This document shows, one piece after another, positions 27,712-36,469 of a stretch of DNA of 64,000 nt. The position numbers were made by a program, and so were the translations under genes. The stretch is from Anaerolineae bacterium (GTDB lineage: Bacteria; Chloroflexota; Anaerolineae; Aggregatilineales; Phototrophicaceae). The stretch is taken from contig JAFLCG010000019.1 in the NCBI GenBank assembly GCA_017303635.1, positions 29,941 to 93,940 of the forward strand. The letters run 5' to 3'. How positions within the stretch are numbered: position 1 is the stretch's first letter; each line of letters opens with the position of its first letter. The notes beneath the pieces are model-generated. The model saw nothing but the letters and a program-made list of their open reading frames with translations, did not search any database and was not told where the DNA came from.

Positions 27712-28326
27712 TCAAAATGGCAGCGGTACCACTTGACCCGCCGTGAGTTCGCGAAGTTCAGCGGTGAACCCACCTAACTGCGTCTCTGGAAAGGTGACAA
27801 TGAGCGCCACCTGATCGGTGAAGCTCTCGTCATCCATGACGCCTTCGTGGGCGGCGATCAGTCGCTTTACCTGATTAAACAGGGGATAAGGCATCTCCAA
27901 TCCAACCGTGATTTTGGGGATATTCAGTTCCGTGGGGAGTGCCGCCAGCACCTCACGGGCGGTATCCCCATAGGCGCGCACCAGTCCGCCGGTTCCAAGG
28001 AGGGTACCACCGAAGTAGCGCGTCACGACGATGACGGTATCCCCAATATCTGCACCCCGGAGTACCGCCATGACAGGCGGCCCGGCGGTGCCTGACGGCT
28101 CGCCATCGTCGCTCATCCCTTCGGTGACGCTCTTGCCATAGCCCGCCCGAAAGGCATATACATGGTGAGATGCATCCGGCATTTCCGCCCGTACGGAGGC
28201 AATGAAAGTGCGAGCAGCTTCGGCGGTATCTGCCCGTCCAGCAGTGCCGATGAAACGCGACTTCAACTCCACCAGTTCGACACGGTGGATCGCAGCCGGC
28301 CGGCGATAGGTTAACGCGGCAGCCAT
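27712..28326 (-). CDS. yigZ: YigZ/IMPACT (UPF0029) family protein
   Basis: This 204-residue protein carries the UPF0029 core: LVELKSRFIGTAG, the segment ASHHVYAFR, DDGEPSGTAGPPVM, and RYFGGTLLGTGGLVRAY. A C-terminal ferredoxin-like domain (about 130-204) follows, as in full-length YigZ. The family is linked to translation control (IMPACT) in eukaryotes, and its bacterial role is not settled. ATG at 28326 overlaps the cysC end by 16 bases, so the two are coupled; an upstream TTG would lengthen the overlap. Confidence 0.85.
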   Translation of the reverse strand: MAAALTYRRPAAIHRVELVELKSRFIGTAGRADTAEAARTFIASVRAEMPDASHHVYAFRAGYGKSVTEGMSDDGEPSGTAGPPVMAVLRGADIGDTVIVVTRYFGGTLLGTGGLVRAYGDTAREVLAALPTELNIPKITVGLEMPYPLFNQVKRLIAAHEGVMDDESFTDQVALIVTFPETQLGGFTAELRELTAGQVVPLPF

Positions 28327-28871
28327 CCACGTCCGCCTAACCAAGCCATGATGCGTGCAACTGACTCTTCTTCGCTTTCCTGATCGGTACGTAAATGAAG
28401 TTCCGGATTGAGAGGCGGCTCGTATGGATCATTCACGCCGGTGAAATTCGGGATTTGCCCGGCCATCGCTTTGGCATACAACCCTTTGGTGTCGCGGGCG
28501 GCACAGACTTCCAGCGACGCATCCACAAACACTTCGACAAAATTAGTGGTCTGCTGACGGGCAAACTCTCGCATCTGGCGGTAAGGGGAAATGAACGAAG
28601 CCAGCACCGCCACGTTATTCCGGCTGAGGACCTGTGCCACGAACGTCACTCGCTCGATGTTCTTGTCCCGATCTTCCTTGGAAAAACCGAGATCGCGGGT
28701 CAAGCTCTGGCGGACGGTATCACCATCCAAGCGTTCAACCCGCATTGCTCGCCGACGAAAATCTGCTTCCAGGGCCAGCGCCAACGTCGTTTTCCCTGCA
28801 CCGGAAAGTCCGGTCATCCAGATGACAAAACCGGGATGGGGGATGTAGGTGGTCAAGAGTGAGTGTGTCAT
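28311..28871 (-). CDS. cysC: Adenylylsulfate kinase
   Basis: This 186-residue APS kinase phosphorylates APS to PAPS with ATP. The P-loop GLSGAGKTT is at residues 21-29. DGDTVRQSLTRDLGFSKEDR and ISPYRQMREFAR, which bind APS, are present, as is the CAARDTKGLYAKAMAG segment. It is complete. It lies 73 bases downstream of the AlkP-type gene and, with sat, completes PAPS synthesis. No APS or PAPS reductase, sulfotransferase or PAP phosphatase is visible in the window. Confidence 0.93.
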   Translation of the reverse strand: MTHSLLTTYIPHPGFVIWMTGLSGAGKTTLALALEADFRRRAMRVERLDGDTVRQSLTRDLGFSKEDRDKNIERVTFVAQVLSRNNVAVLASFISPYRQMREFARQQTTNFVEVFVDASLEVCAARDTKGLYAKAMAGQIPNFTGVNDPYEPPLNPELHLRTDQESEEESVARIMAWLGGRGWLPR

Positions 28872-28944
28872 GTATTGGTTTCAAGTTGCTCGTTGCGAGT
28901 TACCGGAAAACGCTAAGCAAGGCCAGAGACACGGCTATCAGCCG

Positions 28945-30369
28945 TCAGCCGTGTGTAATAAGGCTGCCCTGCATCTCTGGTGGGACAGCCAGGCCCAGGC
29001 ATTTTAGCAGCGTGGGTGCAATATCCATGAGTTGATGCCCAGTCACGCACCCGGCTCCGGGTTTACCTGGTTCGTACAGGATGAACATCCCCTGCGGAGC
29101 ATGATTGGCGTCGTCCGGGCCAGTGTCATTCTCCAGCGTCCAGTGTTTTCCATGACCCAGCGTGCCAACCGACCGCCAGTGTAGCCCACCAAAATAGACC
29201 ATGAGATCTGGCGCGACCGCATTCACCTGCTGGTAGATTGCATCGGGCTTGAACACCTGCGTATCCAGATGTTCCCCTTCCGGGCCGGGGATTGCAGCCA
29301 ACGCCTTCGCCAGTTCATCCCGCACCTGTTCGTAGGCCTCAGGTGGAATGATACCCTCTGGTTCCCTACCCTGCACATTGAGGAAGACGCGCCCGTAGTA
29401 GCCACCGCTGCTCCAAGCTTTGGTACGGGACCAGTCAATATCAGCATCCTCGATTTTCAGGAGTTCGCCCGGTTGAGGCTGCGACTTCAGTGCCAACCAG
29501 CCATTCTGCCAAAGCCATTCATTGGCGCAAATACCGCCATCCATCCGAGTAACCCCATGATCGCTGACGACCAGCACCGTCACCTCATCCCCAGCCAGCG
29601 AAATCATCTCCCCGATGAATTGATCACACCGGATGTAATAATCCCGAATCACGTTCTCAAAGGCATTACCGGGTTCATACAGCCGATGTGCAGGATCGTG
29701 GAAACGCCAAAAGCCATGATGAATACGATCTACGCCGATATTGACGTACATGAAGAAGTCCCACGATTTGCTGGTCAGGCAGTGTTTGACGAGCTTAAAC
29801 TGGGCTTCAGTCATCTCCAATAAGCGCTTCAGCAAATCAGCTTTATTATTTGTGCGGAAGCCCTTCACATCAAAAGGATAATCTGGCAGCAGATTCAATA
29901 CTTCCTGCTTGAAGATCGCCGGATAGGTGAAGGCGCTTTCCGTACCTGGTGTGAGAAAATCCGACACCAGGTAGCCATTCAGTGGACGAGGTGGCCAGGT
30001 TTGCGGCACACCGATAAGAATAGATTCCCGGCCGGCCTCGCTGACATAATCCCATACCCTTCTATGAGAAACAGCCGTCCCATTAGCCGTTATCATTCGG
30101 TCGTAGGAGTGATCTGCCCGGTTGCGAAAACCATAGACACCGAGTACGCCAGGGTCACGACTGCTCATCATGCTCGACCATGCCGGGATCGTGATGCAGG
30201 GAATACACGACTCCAGTTCGCCCCATGTCCCCCCAGCCATCAAGCGGCCCAGGTTAGGAAGGTGTCCCCTGAACTGCTCAAAGATCAGCTCGGGGCTAGC
30301 ACAATCCAATCCCAGAACCAGCACGCGAGGGGGATTACGGGCAGGCGTCTTCTTCCTAAATATACTCAC
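28945..30369 (-). CDS. Alkaline-phosphatase-superfamily phosphohydrolase
   Basis: This protein has 474 residues and belongs to the AlkP superfamily group known as predicted phosphohydrolase/phosphomutase (COG3379), near nucleotide pyrophosphatase/phosphodiesterases. Metal and nucleophile motifs are visible: GLDCASPEL near residue 21, the nucleophile region CITIPAWSSMMSSRDPG near 60, NIGVDRIHHGFWRF near 215, and VSDHGVTRMDGG near 270. No signal peptide is visible. The GTG start overlaps the sat stop in GTGA, so it is translated right after sat and before cysC. Its substrate could be a nucleotide of sulfate activation or a phospho-ester; this is inferred from position only. Confidence 0.85.
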   Translation of the reverse strand: MSIFRKKTPARNPPRVLVLGLDCASPELIFEQFRGHLPNLGRLMAGGTWGELESCIPCITIPAWSSMMSSRDPGVLGVYGFRNRADHSYDRMITANGTAVSHRRVWDYVSEAGRESILIGVPQTWPPRPLNGYLVSDFLTPGTESAFTYPAIFKQEVLNLLPDYPFDVKGFRTNNKADLLKRLLEMTEAQFKLVKHCLTSKSWDFFMYVNIGVDRIHHGFWRFHDPAHRLYEPGNAFENVIRDYYIRCDQFIGEMISLAGDEVTVLVVSDHGVTRMDGGICANEWLWQNGWLALKSQPQPGELLKIEDADIDWSRTKAWSSGGYYGRVFLNVQGREPEGIIPPEAYEQVRDELAKALAAIPGPEGEHLDTQVFKPDAIYQQVNAVAPDLMVYFGGLHWRSVGTLGHGKHWTLENDTGPDDANHAPQGMFILYEPGKPGAGCVTGHQLMDIAPTLLKCLGLAVPPEMQGSLITHG

Positions 30370-31538
30370 CGTGAAGTATCCATCCCGCGCATCAGGATGC
30401 GGCTCACTTCCGGTCGAGTAAATTCCAATGGTAGCAATTCACCAGCTAGCAGTTTTTGCCGAACCTGGGTTCCGCTCAAGTGCAACCATTGTGTGGAATC
30501 ATGCGGGCAGGTCTTGGCTGTTACCACCTGACCGCAGGCATGGCAGTGAAAGGCGTGCTCAAACATGAGGGGGGTAATGCCGATCAGTTCTGGGTCGAAT
30601 TCCCGAAAGATCAACTGGGCATCATAGGTGCCGTAGTAATTGCCCACCCCGGCATGATCCCGACCCACAATAAAATGGGTGCAACCATAATTCTTACGAC
30701 AAATCGCATGGAATACCGCTTCTCGGGGCCCTGCGTAGCGCATCGCTGCTGGAAAAGCCGCCAAGAGTACCCTCGAAGCCGGATAATAGTGTTCCAGCAC
30801 GGCGCGGTAACTCTCCACACGCACATCGGCTGGAATATCATCCCCTTTTGTCTCGCCGACCAATGGATGCAGCAGTAAACCATCGACCATCTCTAGCGCA
30901 CACTTTTGTAGATATTCATGCGCCCGATGGATGGGATTACGGGTCTGGAAGGCCACTATCTGTCGCCAACCACGCTGTGAAAAAAGCTCGCGAGTCTGTA
31001 ACGGGGTATAGGCAAGGTCGGGAAATGACGCAACCGGTTCAACCAGCATCCAAACATTACCTGCCAGGTAATGGTCACCCTGGGCATACAAGCGGGCAAC
31101 ACCAGGATGTTTATCGTCTGTCGTGCGATAAACAGCTTCGGCTTCCGCCGTTTTGTCGTACCTAAAAATGTCGCTCAATTCCAACAGGCCAACGATGCGG
31201 CCTGCTGGATCAGCCAGGGCCACATCCTGCCCTACGCGCAAACGATTGACCACGTCCGCCGACACTGGCAACGTGATTGGAATTGTCCAGGGTAGACCAT
31301 CTGGCAAATGCATATGTTCAAGGACCGATTGATAGGCTGATCGATCCATGAACCCCGTCAAGGGGCTAACAACGCCTATAGCGATTAACTCTAGATCAGA
31401 TAGGATGACTTCGGAGATTTGAACCAATGGCGCAACCAGTGCCCGTTCATAGAGAGCTGCTGCTGCCGGACCCTCTATTCGCAACTGATTGATGAGCTTT
31501 CCACCATGAGGAGTTATTGGAGCAACGAAGGAGGGCAT
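30366..31538 (-). CDS. sat: Sulfate adenylyltransferase (ATP sulfurylase)
   Basis: This 390-residue monofunctional enzyme makes APS from ATP and sulfate. The active-site motifs QTRNPIHRAHE near residue 195, GRDHAGVG near 295 and the C-terminal FHCHACG...TCPHD zinc-like cluster are typical of bacterial/archaeal homomeric Sat. The ATG at 31538 begins MPSFVAPITPHGG; a TTG farther upstream is unlikely. It is followed, with an overlap, by the AlkP-type gene and then cysC. It lies 53 bases after the arginase gene, so read-through from there is possible. Confidence 0.92.
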   Translation of the reverse strand: MPSFVAPITPHGGKLINQLRIEGPAAAALYERALVAPLVQISEVILSDLELIAIGVVSPLTGFMDRSAYQSVLEHMHLPDGLPWTIPITLPVSADVVNRLRVGQDVALADPAGRIVGLLELSDIFRYDKTAEAEAVYRTTDDKHPGVARLYAQGDHYLAGNVWMLVEPVASFPDLAYTPLQTRELFSQRGWRQIVAFQTRNPIHRAHEYLQKCALEMVDGLLLHPLVGETKGDDIPADVRVESYRAVLEHYYPASRVLLAAFPAAMRYAGPREAVFHAICRKNYGCTHFIVGRDHAGVGNYYGTYDAQLIFREFDPELIGITPLMFEHAFHCHACGQVVTAKTCPHDSTQWLHLSGTQVRQKLLAGELLPLEFTRPEVSRILMRGMDTSR

Positions 31539-31591
31539 GACGATTACTTCTTTATTGATTGACCAGACACGCGGAGTACGAGGCAATAAAC

Positions 31592-32485
31592 TCAGATAAT
31601 GCGTTGACCAAACAGGCTCGCAGCCAGATCAACCGCGAGTTCGGCTGTGCGGTTATATTCATCCAGGATCGGATTCACTTCAACCAGATCCAATGAGCGG
31701 ACACGGCCATCGTCACACAGAATTTCCATCAAGAGATGGGCTTCCCGAATACTCAGGCCACCCGGAACAGGCGTACCTACGCCCGGCGCAATCGTCGGAT
31801 CGAGCGAGTCCATGTCAAAACTAATATGCAACGCATCCACATCACCCAATGTCGCTAAGGCGTTGCGAGTCACAGCAGCAATACCATTTTCATCGATTTC
31901 ACGCATGGTCATGACCGGGATATGGCTTTCCCGTAATGCCACCCGTTCCTGCGAATCCAAGTCACGGATACCAATCATCACAATCTGCTCAGGCTGAAGA
32001 TGCTTTTCACCGAAAATCAGCGGCGGGGGACAACGCCCCATCAGAGAAGTCACGACCATCCCATGCACATTACCGCTCGGGGTGGTTTCCGGTGTATTGA
32101 AATCCCCATGGGCATCAATCCATAAGACCCCTACCCTGCCCGGACGTGTCAGCGCAGCGGAGACCGTTCCCATCGCCACGCTATGATCCCCACCCAGGAT
32201 GATCGCTGTTTCATCACGCTCGATGCTGCTCATGACCGATTGCCGAATCTGGGCGGCAACTGCTGCAATGGCGACTGCATTATGGGCTTTAGGGTCTGTA
32301 TCCTGGGATTCGACCTGTTCCATCCCCGGCACTGAAACATTGCCGTAATCCGTAACGGTCAATCCCAGGCGTTCGAGACGGGGTCGCAGTTTGGCATAAC
32401 GAATAGCACTCGGCCCCATATCGACGCCTCGCCGCTTTTGTCCCAAGTCCATCGGCGCACCGTAAATCGCAATTGGGTATCCCAT
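31592..32485 (-). CDS. rocF: Arginase
   Basis: This 297-residue ureohydrolase hydrolyses arginine to ornithine and urea using two Mn ions. Metal ligands are in GGDHSVAMGT, WIDAHGDFNT and SFDMDSLDPTIAPG. The arginase-type GTPVPGGLSIREAH and the N-terminal GAPMDLGQKRRGVDMGPSAI support arginase over agmatinase. It is complete. Its neighbours are a minus-strand hydrolase and the sulfate-activation genes, so no arginine pathway context is visible. Confidence 0.92.
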   Translation of the reverse strand: MGYPIAIYGAPMDLGQKRRGVDMGPSAIRYAKLRPRLERLGLTVTDYGNVSVPGMEQVESQDTDPKAHNAVAIAAVAAQIRQSVMSSIERDETAIILGGDHSVAMGTVSAALTRPGRVGVLWIDAHGDFNTPETTPSGNVHGMVVTSLMGRCPPPLIFGEKHLQPEQIVMIGIRDLDSQERVALRESHIPVMTMREIDENGIAAVTRNALATLGDVDALHISFDMDSLDPTIAPGVGTPVPGGLSIREAHLLMEILCDDGRVRSLDLVEVNPILDEYNRTAELAVDLAASLFGQRII

Positions 32486-32544
32486 ATTTTCCTACTCTAG
32501 ATCTACAGTGGCAGATAACAAGTTCCCAAGCTGATCAGCATTCA

Positions 32545-33444
32545 TCATTGCCCATTTGAGGCGAGAGCATGAAAGGTGGTCAAGCGACTGGCATATTCGG
32601 TCGGCGCGACAGCCTGATAATTACCATGACCGGCACCAGGTACTTCCCATAATTCAATGGGCACACCGACAACCTGCCCACGCGCAAGCATTTTCCGGGC
32701 ACCGCTCAAGGTCGCTTCGGTAGTTCCATAAATCAACAGCACCGGAATTCCAGTGAGGTTATGCAATTCATTGTACGGGCTAAGAAACGTAATGTCATTG
32801 CCGGTAAACAGGCGATACCCGCCAGCAATGCCCCATTGATAGAGCACTGAAAAGAAATCAGCCGGTTGGCCTAAGCCCAATTCAACGGCGTAATCGTGAT
32901 AACCGCCCATCGCACTCACCGAACGAAAGCCTGACGACCGCTGGGCAGCCATCAAGGCAGTTGCTCCTCCCGACGAAAACCCGTGCAAACTAATCCTGCC
33001 AGGGTCAATATCCGGTCGTGTCAACAGGTAATCCCGCGCAGCCAGTACATCTTCAGCTTCGTAATATCCCAGTGAAAACCAGCCCAGGCTGCTACAGACA
33101 CGCGAGTTCAGCGTTAGTACATTAAAGCCGGCATTGTAAAAGATGGCCGCATCTCCCAACTGCCCACCACGCCCGGCGTTAAAAGCCGGCACCGTGATAA
33201 CGGTTGCTCCATTGGTACCGGGCAGAAAGTAGCCATCCAACTGAAGGCCATTGGTAGATGTAAACGTGACCGACTCATAGTTGGGGGCAAACGACATTGG
33301 CGTATTACCCACATCACAGGGTGGATGGGTTAATCCCCAAATTGTGACCAGACCCATTAGAAGTGGCAATATCAATAAGGCAGATCCCAAAGCACCCATA
33401 AAGACCAGTGCCAGGCGTACCCAGTATCGTCGCGGACGCAGCAC
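32545..33444 (-). CDS. Membrane-anchored alpha/beta hydrolase
   Basis: This protein of 299 residues has an N-terminal membrane anchor (about 10-35), with the catalytic domain outside. The nucleophile elbow is GFSSGG, and a likely catalytic His is in PGAGHGNYQAV. The acid is not obvious. It belongs to the dienelactone-hydrolase/Hydrolase_4-like alpha/beta proteins. The GTG start lies 3 bases past the tatC stop, so it is the last gene of a nusB-tatC-hydrolase run. The substrate is unknown. Confidence 0.75.
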   Translation of the reverse strand: MLRPRRYWVRLALVFMGALGSALLILPLLMGLVTIWGLTHPPCDVGNTPMSFAPNYESVTFTSTNGLQLDGYFLPGTNGATVITVPAFNAGRGGQLGDAAIFYNAGFNVLTLNSRVCSSLGWFSLGYYEAEDVLAARDYLLTRPDIDPGRISLHGFSSGGATALMAAQRSSGFRSVSAMGGYHDYAVELGLGQPADFFSVLYQWGIAGGYRLFTGNDITFLSPYNELHNLTGIPVLLIYGTTEATLSGARKMLARGQVVGVPIELWEVPGAGHGNYQAVAPTEYASRLTTFHALASNGQ

Positions 33445-33447
33445 GAT

Positions 33448-34257
33448 CTAGGCCGTTTCGCCCCGGTTAAACCGAGCACCAAAGTAGACCAGGACGATAC
33501 TCAACACATACAGCACCAACAATGGCGCAATGACGAGCGCCATATTCACCGGGTCTACTGTTGGAGTAATGACCGCTGCCGCAACGGATGCACCTACAAC
33601 TGCAATACGCCAATTGCGGATAAGCACCCCAGCAGTCACCATCCCGACCAAGGACAACACAAAAAATACCAGAGGGGTTTCGAAGGCAACCCCCATCCAA
33701 AAGATCAGTGCGGTGATAAAGCCAAGGTATTGATCTGCCGTCCACTCCGCCTTGAGCAAGTCATTCTGAAAGTTTTGCAGGAAGTCGATGGCAGGCGGAA
33801 CCATGATAAACCAGGCAAACAACACGCCAACGAGAAACAAGAGGGTTATTGGCGTAATTGAAAGGAAAACAATCCGCCGTTCTCGGCGGGTCAAACCCGG
33901 AACAATGAAAGCCAACACCTGATAAGTAATCATCGGGATTGCCAGAATCCCCCCAATGAGCATCGCTACCCGGAAATAGGCGATCACCCCTTCAGTCGGG
34001 CCAAGCGTCTGTAAACGCTGAGCACCATCGGGTAATGGCTCGATCAGGTAAAGAAGCACTGGGCGAGCTACGGCGATACCAATAGATGTACCAATCACCA
34101 ATGCCAGAACCGCCCACGTCAGGCGTCGCCGCAATTCATCTAAATGATCCCACAAGGACATCTGTGCGCCAGCGCCTTCGTCCAGCATTTCTTCAGGTTC
34201 CGGTTTGGCTGGCGGCGTCGGCTTGGCCGGACGCAGATTCTTTAATCCGGGTGTCAT
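33448..34257 (-). CDS. tatC: Sec-independent protein translocase TatC
   Basis: This protein of 269 residues has six membrane segments. An N-terminal Pro/Lys-rich extension of about 25 residues is followed by MSLWDHLDELRRRLTWAVLAL, the conserved TatC N-terminus. TatC recognises twin-arginine signal peptides and forms the translocase with TatA. It starts 5 bases after nusB. No tatA is visible nearby. The final segments run on normally to the stop. Confidence 0.92.
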   Translation of the reverse strand: MTPGLKNLRPAKPTPPAKPEPEEMLDEGAGAQMSLWDHLDELRRRLTWAVLALVIGTSIGIAVARPVLLYLIEPLPDGAQRLQTLGPTEGVIAYFRVAMLIGGILAIPMITYQVLAFIVPGLTRRERRIVFLSITPITLLFLVGVLFAWFIMVPPAIDFLQNFQNDLLKAEWTADQYLGFITALIFWMGVAFETPLVFFVLSLVGMVTAGVLIRNWRIAVVGASVAAAVITPTVDPVNMALVIAPLLVLYVLSIVLVYFGARFNRGETA

Positions 34258-34262
34258 ACCTA

Positions 34263-34799
34263 CTAGGACTCCGTTTCGATTTCCGGCTCCTGCGGAACAA
34301 TTCCCTGCAAACTATTCATATCCTGGGCCATGGCCCCTAAGACGCCATTGACGAACCTAGGGGTACCATCGGCACCGTAAAGCTGGGCCAGTTCAATGGC
34401 TTCAGCCACAATGACGTTCACCGGAATACTCTGACGAGAGGCTAATTCGTAAGTCGCCAAACGCAGAATATTGCGGTCGACAATAGCAACCTGATCGAGC
34501 GGCCACTCTGGCGCAAAGCGGCTGATGACTTCGTCCAAAGCGACTAAATGCCCAACCACACCACTAACAAGCCGACGCATGTAATTGGCTTCTTTTTTAG
34601 CCAGCGGCTTATGTTCTAGCCGATGCGCGATCACCAAATTCAGATCGTGGCTGGCTGCATCAATTTCATACAGCGCTTGCAGGGCTGCCCGACGGGCGGT
34701 ACTCCGCTCAGTCAGGGCCGGTTCGTGTTCGACAACTTCAATGTCAATATCATCATCAGTCAATTCGGGTCGTTCGGGCGGCAAATCGGTCACAGGCAT
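34263..34799 (-). CDS. nusB: Transcription antitermination protein NusB
   Basis: This 178-residue all-helical protein begins its core at STARRAALQALYEIDAASHD and continues with DQVAIVDRNILRLATYEL and IPVNVIVAEAIELAQLYG, the NusB signature. NusB binds boxA RNA with NusE and supports rRNA transcription. There is an acidic N-terminal extension of about 30 residues. Start choice is uncertain: ATG at 34799, or GTG three codons earlier. It heads the nusB-tatC-hydrolase run. Confidence 0.9.
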   Translation of the reverse strand: MPVTDLPPERPELTDDDIDIEVVEHEPALTERSTARRAALQALYEIDAASHDLNLVIAHRLEHKPLAKKEANYMRRLVSGVVGHLVALDEVISRFAPEWPLDQVAIVDRNILRLATYELASRQSIPVNVIVAEAIELAQLYGADGTPRFVNGVLGAMAQDMNSLQGIVPQEPEIETES

Positions 34800-34871
34800 T
34801 TTCACCACTTATACATCTTATACGCCGACGAAGTGTACATCAGTTTCATCGACTTGCACACGCTAGCAGAC

Positions 34872-34901
34872 TTGACTCAGATCACTTGATTGGCGTATAG
34901 T
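34872..34901 (+). promoter_or_regulatory. Sigma-70-type promoter of the small ORF at 35054
   Basis: TTGACT (34872-34877) and TATAGT (34896-34901) are spaced by 18 bases. The expected start of transcription is about 34908, at the head of a pair of 10-base direct repeats. Confidence 0.5.
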
Positions 34902-34906
34902 AGACT

Positions 34907-34926
34907 ACAAAGGTTCACAAAGGTTC
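34907..34926. repeat. Pair of perfect 10-bp direct repeats at the promoter
   Basis: ACAAAGGTTC occurs twice in tandem with no spacer. The 10-bp period puts both copies on the same face of the helix, as would suit a regulator site. It covers the likely transcription start. Confidence 0.5.
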
Positions 34927-35053
34927 AAACTGTCTAAAAGGTAATCCAGATCATGTTGAAGTGAACAATTCCAGCGGTTCACTCGTATTGGCAAACAGAA
35001 ATACTGACAACACCATCGAACCGGAATGTGAGATTGTAATAAGGATCGAGACT

Positions 35054-35299
35054 ATGAACCCGGACTTGAGCAGACAAAGCTATCTCCTTAGCCATTATCA
35101 CCGTCAGCAGGCCATGAGAACGGCCCAACGCGAACGACTGGTCGCTTCCTTACCCCGCCGAACTGGTCGTATGGATGTACTGATTATGCATCTGGGACGC
35201 AGCATGATTGCTATTGGGCAACGACTACAGCGTCAAAATAGACCAACTGTTGAAGAGGCCAGCCTCTCCTATCCGCTACCCGCCTTCGACAACCGCTAA
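35054..35299 (+). CDS. Small basic protein of unknown function
   Basis: A possible 81-residue protein starts MNPDLSRQSYLLSHYHRQQA and is rich in Arg, Gln and Leu. AAGGATCGAG lies just upstream of the ATG at 35054. It has a good promoter 150 bases upstream and a strong terminator right after the stop, which supports a real transcription unit. No family is recognised. It could be a regulatory or nucleic-acid-binding peptide. A longer frame from 34961 would be less likely. Confidence 0.5.
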   Translation: MNPDLSRQSYLLSHYHRQQAMRTAQRERLVASLPRRTGRMDVLIMHLGRSMIAIGQRLQRQNRPTVEEASLSYPLPAFDNR

Positions 35300-35314
35300 C
35301 TCGTCCACTTTTGT

Positions 35315-35348
35315 AAACAGGATGCCATAAAGCATCCTGTTTTGTTTT
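35315..35348 (+). terminator. Rho-independent terminator after the small ORF
   Basis: Arms AAACAGGATGC and GCATCCTGTTT pair perfectly over a 6-base loop. TGTTTT follows. It ends the transcript of the small ORF. Confidence 0.8.
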
Positions 35349-35404
35349 ATTCCTCCAAATTGCGTGTACGATTAATTTCTTTCGCGCACATGGAGGCATA
35401 TCCA

Positions 35405-36010
35405 ATGAAAGCCGCACTTATCTTTGACTTCGGTGGTGTGTTTATGAAAACCACCGATCACTCTCCACGGCATCGTTGGGATGACCGATTGGGGTTAGCA
35501 CATGGCAGCATCGAAAAAGTCGTCCATGGCAGTGAAAGCTGGCGAGCGGCCCAAACCGGCGTGATCACACCAGATGTCTACCGTGCAGATATCGCTGCAC
35601 AACTTGGACTGGCTGAGGATGATATGGCTGACTTATTCAGAGATTACTTCAGCGGAGATCAACTCGATCAGTCTTTAGTGGAATACACCGCAACCCTTCA
35701 CAAACGGGGTTACCAGGTAGCGCTACTCAGCAATGATTCGGTTGAGCTGGCACCGAAACTTTCTGCACTGGGCATCAGCCACCTATTTGATCCTCTGATC
35801 ATCTCCGCGCACATCGGCGTGATGAAACCGGATGAACGCGCTTATCGTGCTGTACTCGACAAAATCGGTCGTAGACCGGCAGAGGCTATTTTCATTGATG
35901 ATATGCCTGCCAACATTGCAGGGGCTGAGGCGATTGGAATAAAGGGGATCTTATATACCAATACCGCAGCACTAGAGCAGGATCTCGAAGCTTTGTTGAC
36001 AAGAACCTAA
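35405..36010 (+). CDS. HAD-superfamily hydrolase
   Basis: This 201-residue hydrolase of the HAD-IA type is probably a phosphatase or related enzyme. Motif I is FDFGGVF (nucleophile Asp, with Gly-Gly in place of the second Asp position used by DxDGT, as in YihX-like proteins). LLSND gives motif II, the Lys in GVMKPDERAY motif III, and IFIDDMPANI motif IV. ATG at 35405 is eight bases after GGAGG (35392-35396). The upstream in-frame start would be inside the terminator and is rejected. The substrate is unknown. Confidence 0.85.
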   Translation: MKAALIFDFGGVFMKTTDHSPRHRWDDRLGLAHGSIEKVVHGSESWRAAQTGVITPDVYRADIAAQLGLAEDDMADLFRDYFSGDQLDQSLVEYTATLHKRGYQVALLSNDSVELAPKLSALGISHLFDPLIISAHIGVMKPDERAYRAVLDKIGRRPAEAIFIDDMPANIAGAEAIGIKGILYTNTAALEQDLEALLTRT

Positions 36011-36088
36011 TTACCTTCATTTCAGTACAGACAGGGGTATGCTATCATCACAATTACCTTGCTTCGTTCTCGTTGATGGAGTTTGATA

Positions 36089-36454
36089 ATGGATATTAAT
36101 CCACAGGAAATTCTGGCTGCACTCGGTCCACGCAGTGGCCCGGCCTTCGTCTATGATCTGTTTCTATATGTCATTTTTGTACTTTCGCTCATCACGATGT
36201 TCGCCCAGTCAGATAAGCAAATGGTGCCCACTTTATTGATCGGGGGTGCGGCAGCCTGTAGCGTCATTGCCAAACTCGACATTATCCCGGCCAAGGCCTT
36301 TGGCATGTTAATCGTCAACGCAGGTATCCTGGTGCTGCCCTTACTGACAGCCGGCATCACCCAGGCAAAGAAAACCATACCTTTATGTGTCATTATCGGG
36401 GTATTGGGCGCAATCCATTTTGCCATGTTCTGGTTCTTCTCTCAGCGCAGTTAA
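36089..36454 (+). CDS. Small hypothetical membrane protein
   Basis: This protein of 121 residues has four predicted membrane segments separated by short loops. No family is recognised. The ATG at 36089 is preceded by TGGAG. It lies 15 bases before comEC, so it may be co-transcribed with it. A TTG two codons upstream is also in frame. Confidence 0.6.
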   Translation: MDINPQEILAALGPRSGPAFVYDLFLYVIFVLSLITMFAQSDKQMVPTLLIGGAAACSVIAKLDIIPAKAFGMLIVNAGILVLPLLTAGITQAKKTIPLCVIIGVLGAIHFAMFWFFSQRS

Positions 36455-36469
36455 TCGCCAACCCTTCTC

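Noticed and set aside
34961..35053. N-terminal extension of the small ORF
   Set aside because: No ribosome-binding site, while AAGGATCGAG precedes the ATG at 35054.
35342..35404. Extended start of the HAD gene
   Set aside because: It begins inside the terminator, and GGAGG clearly serves the ATG at 35405.
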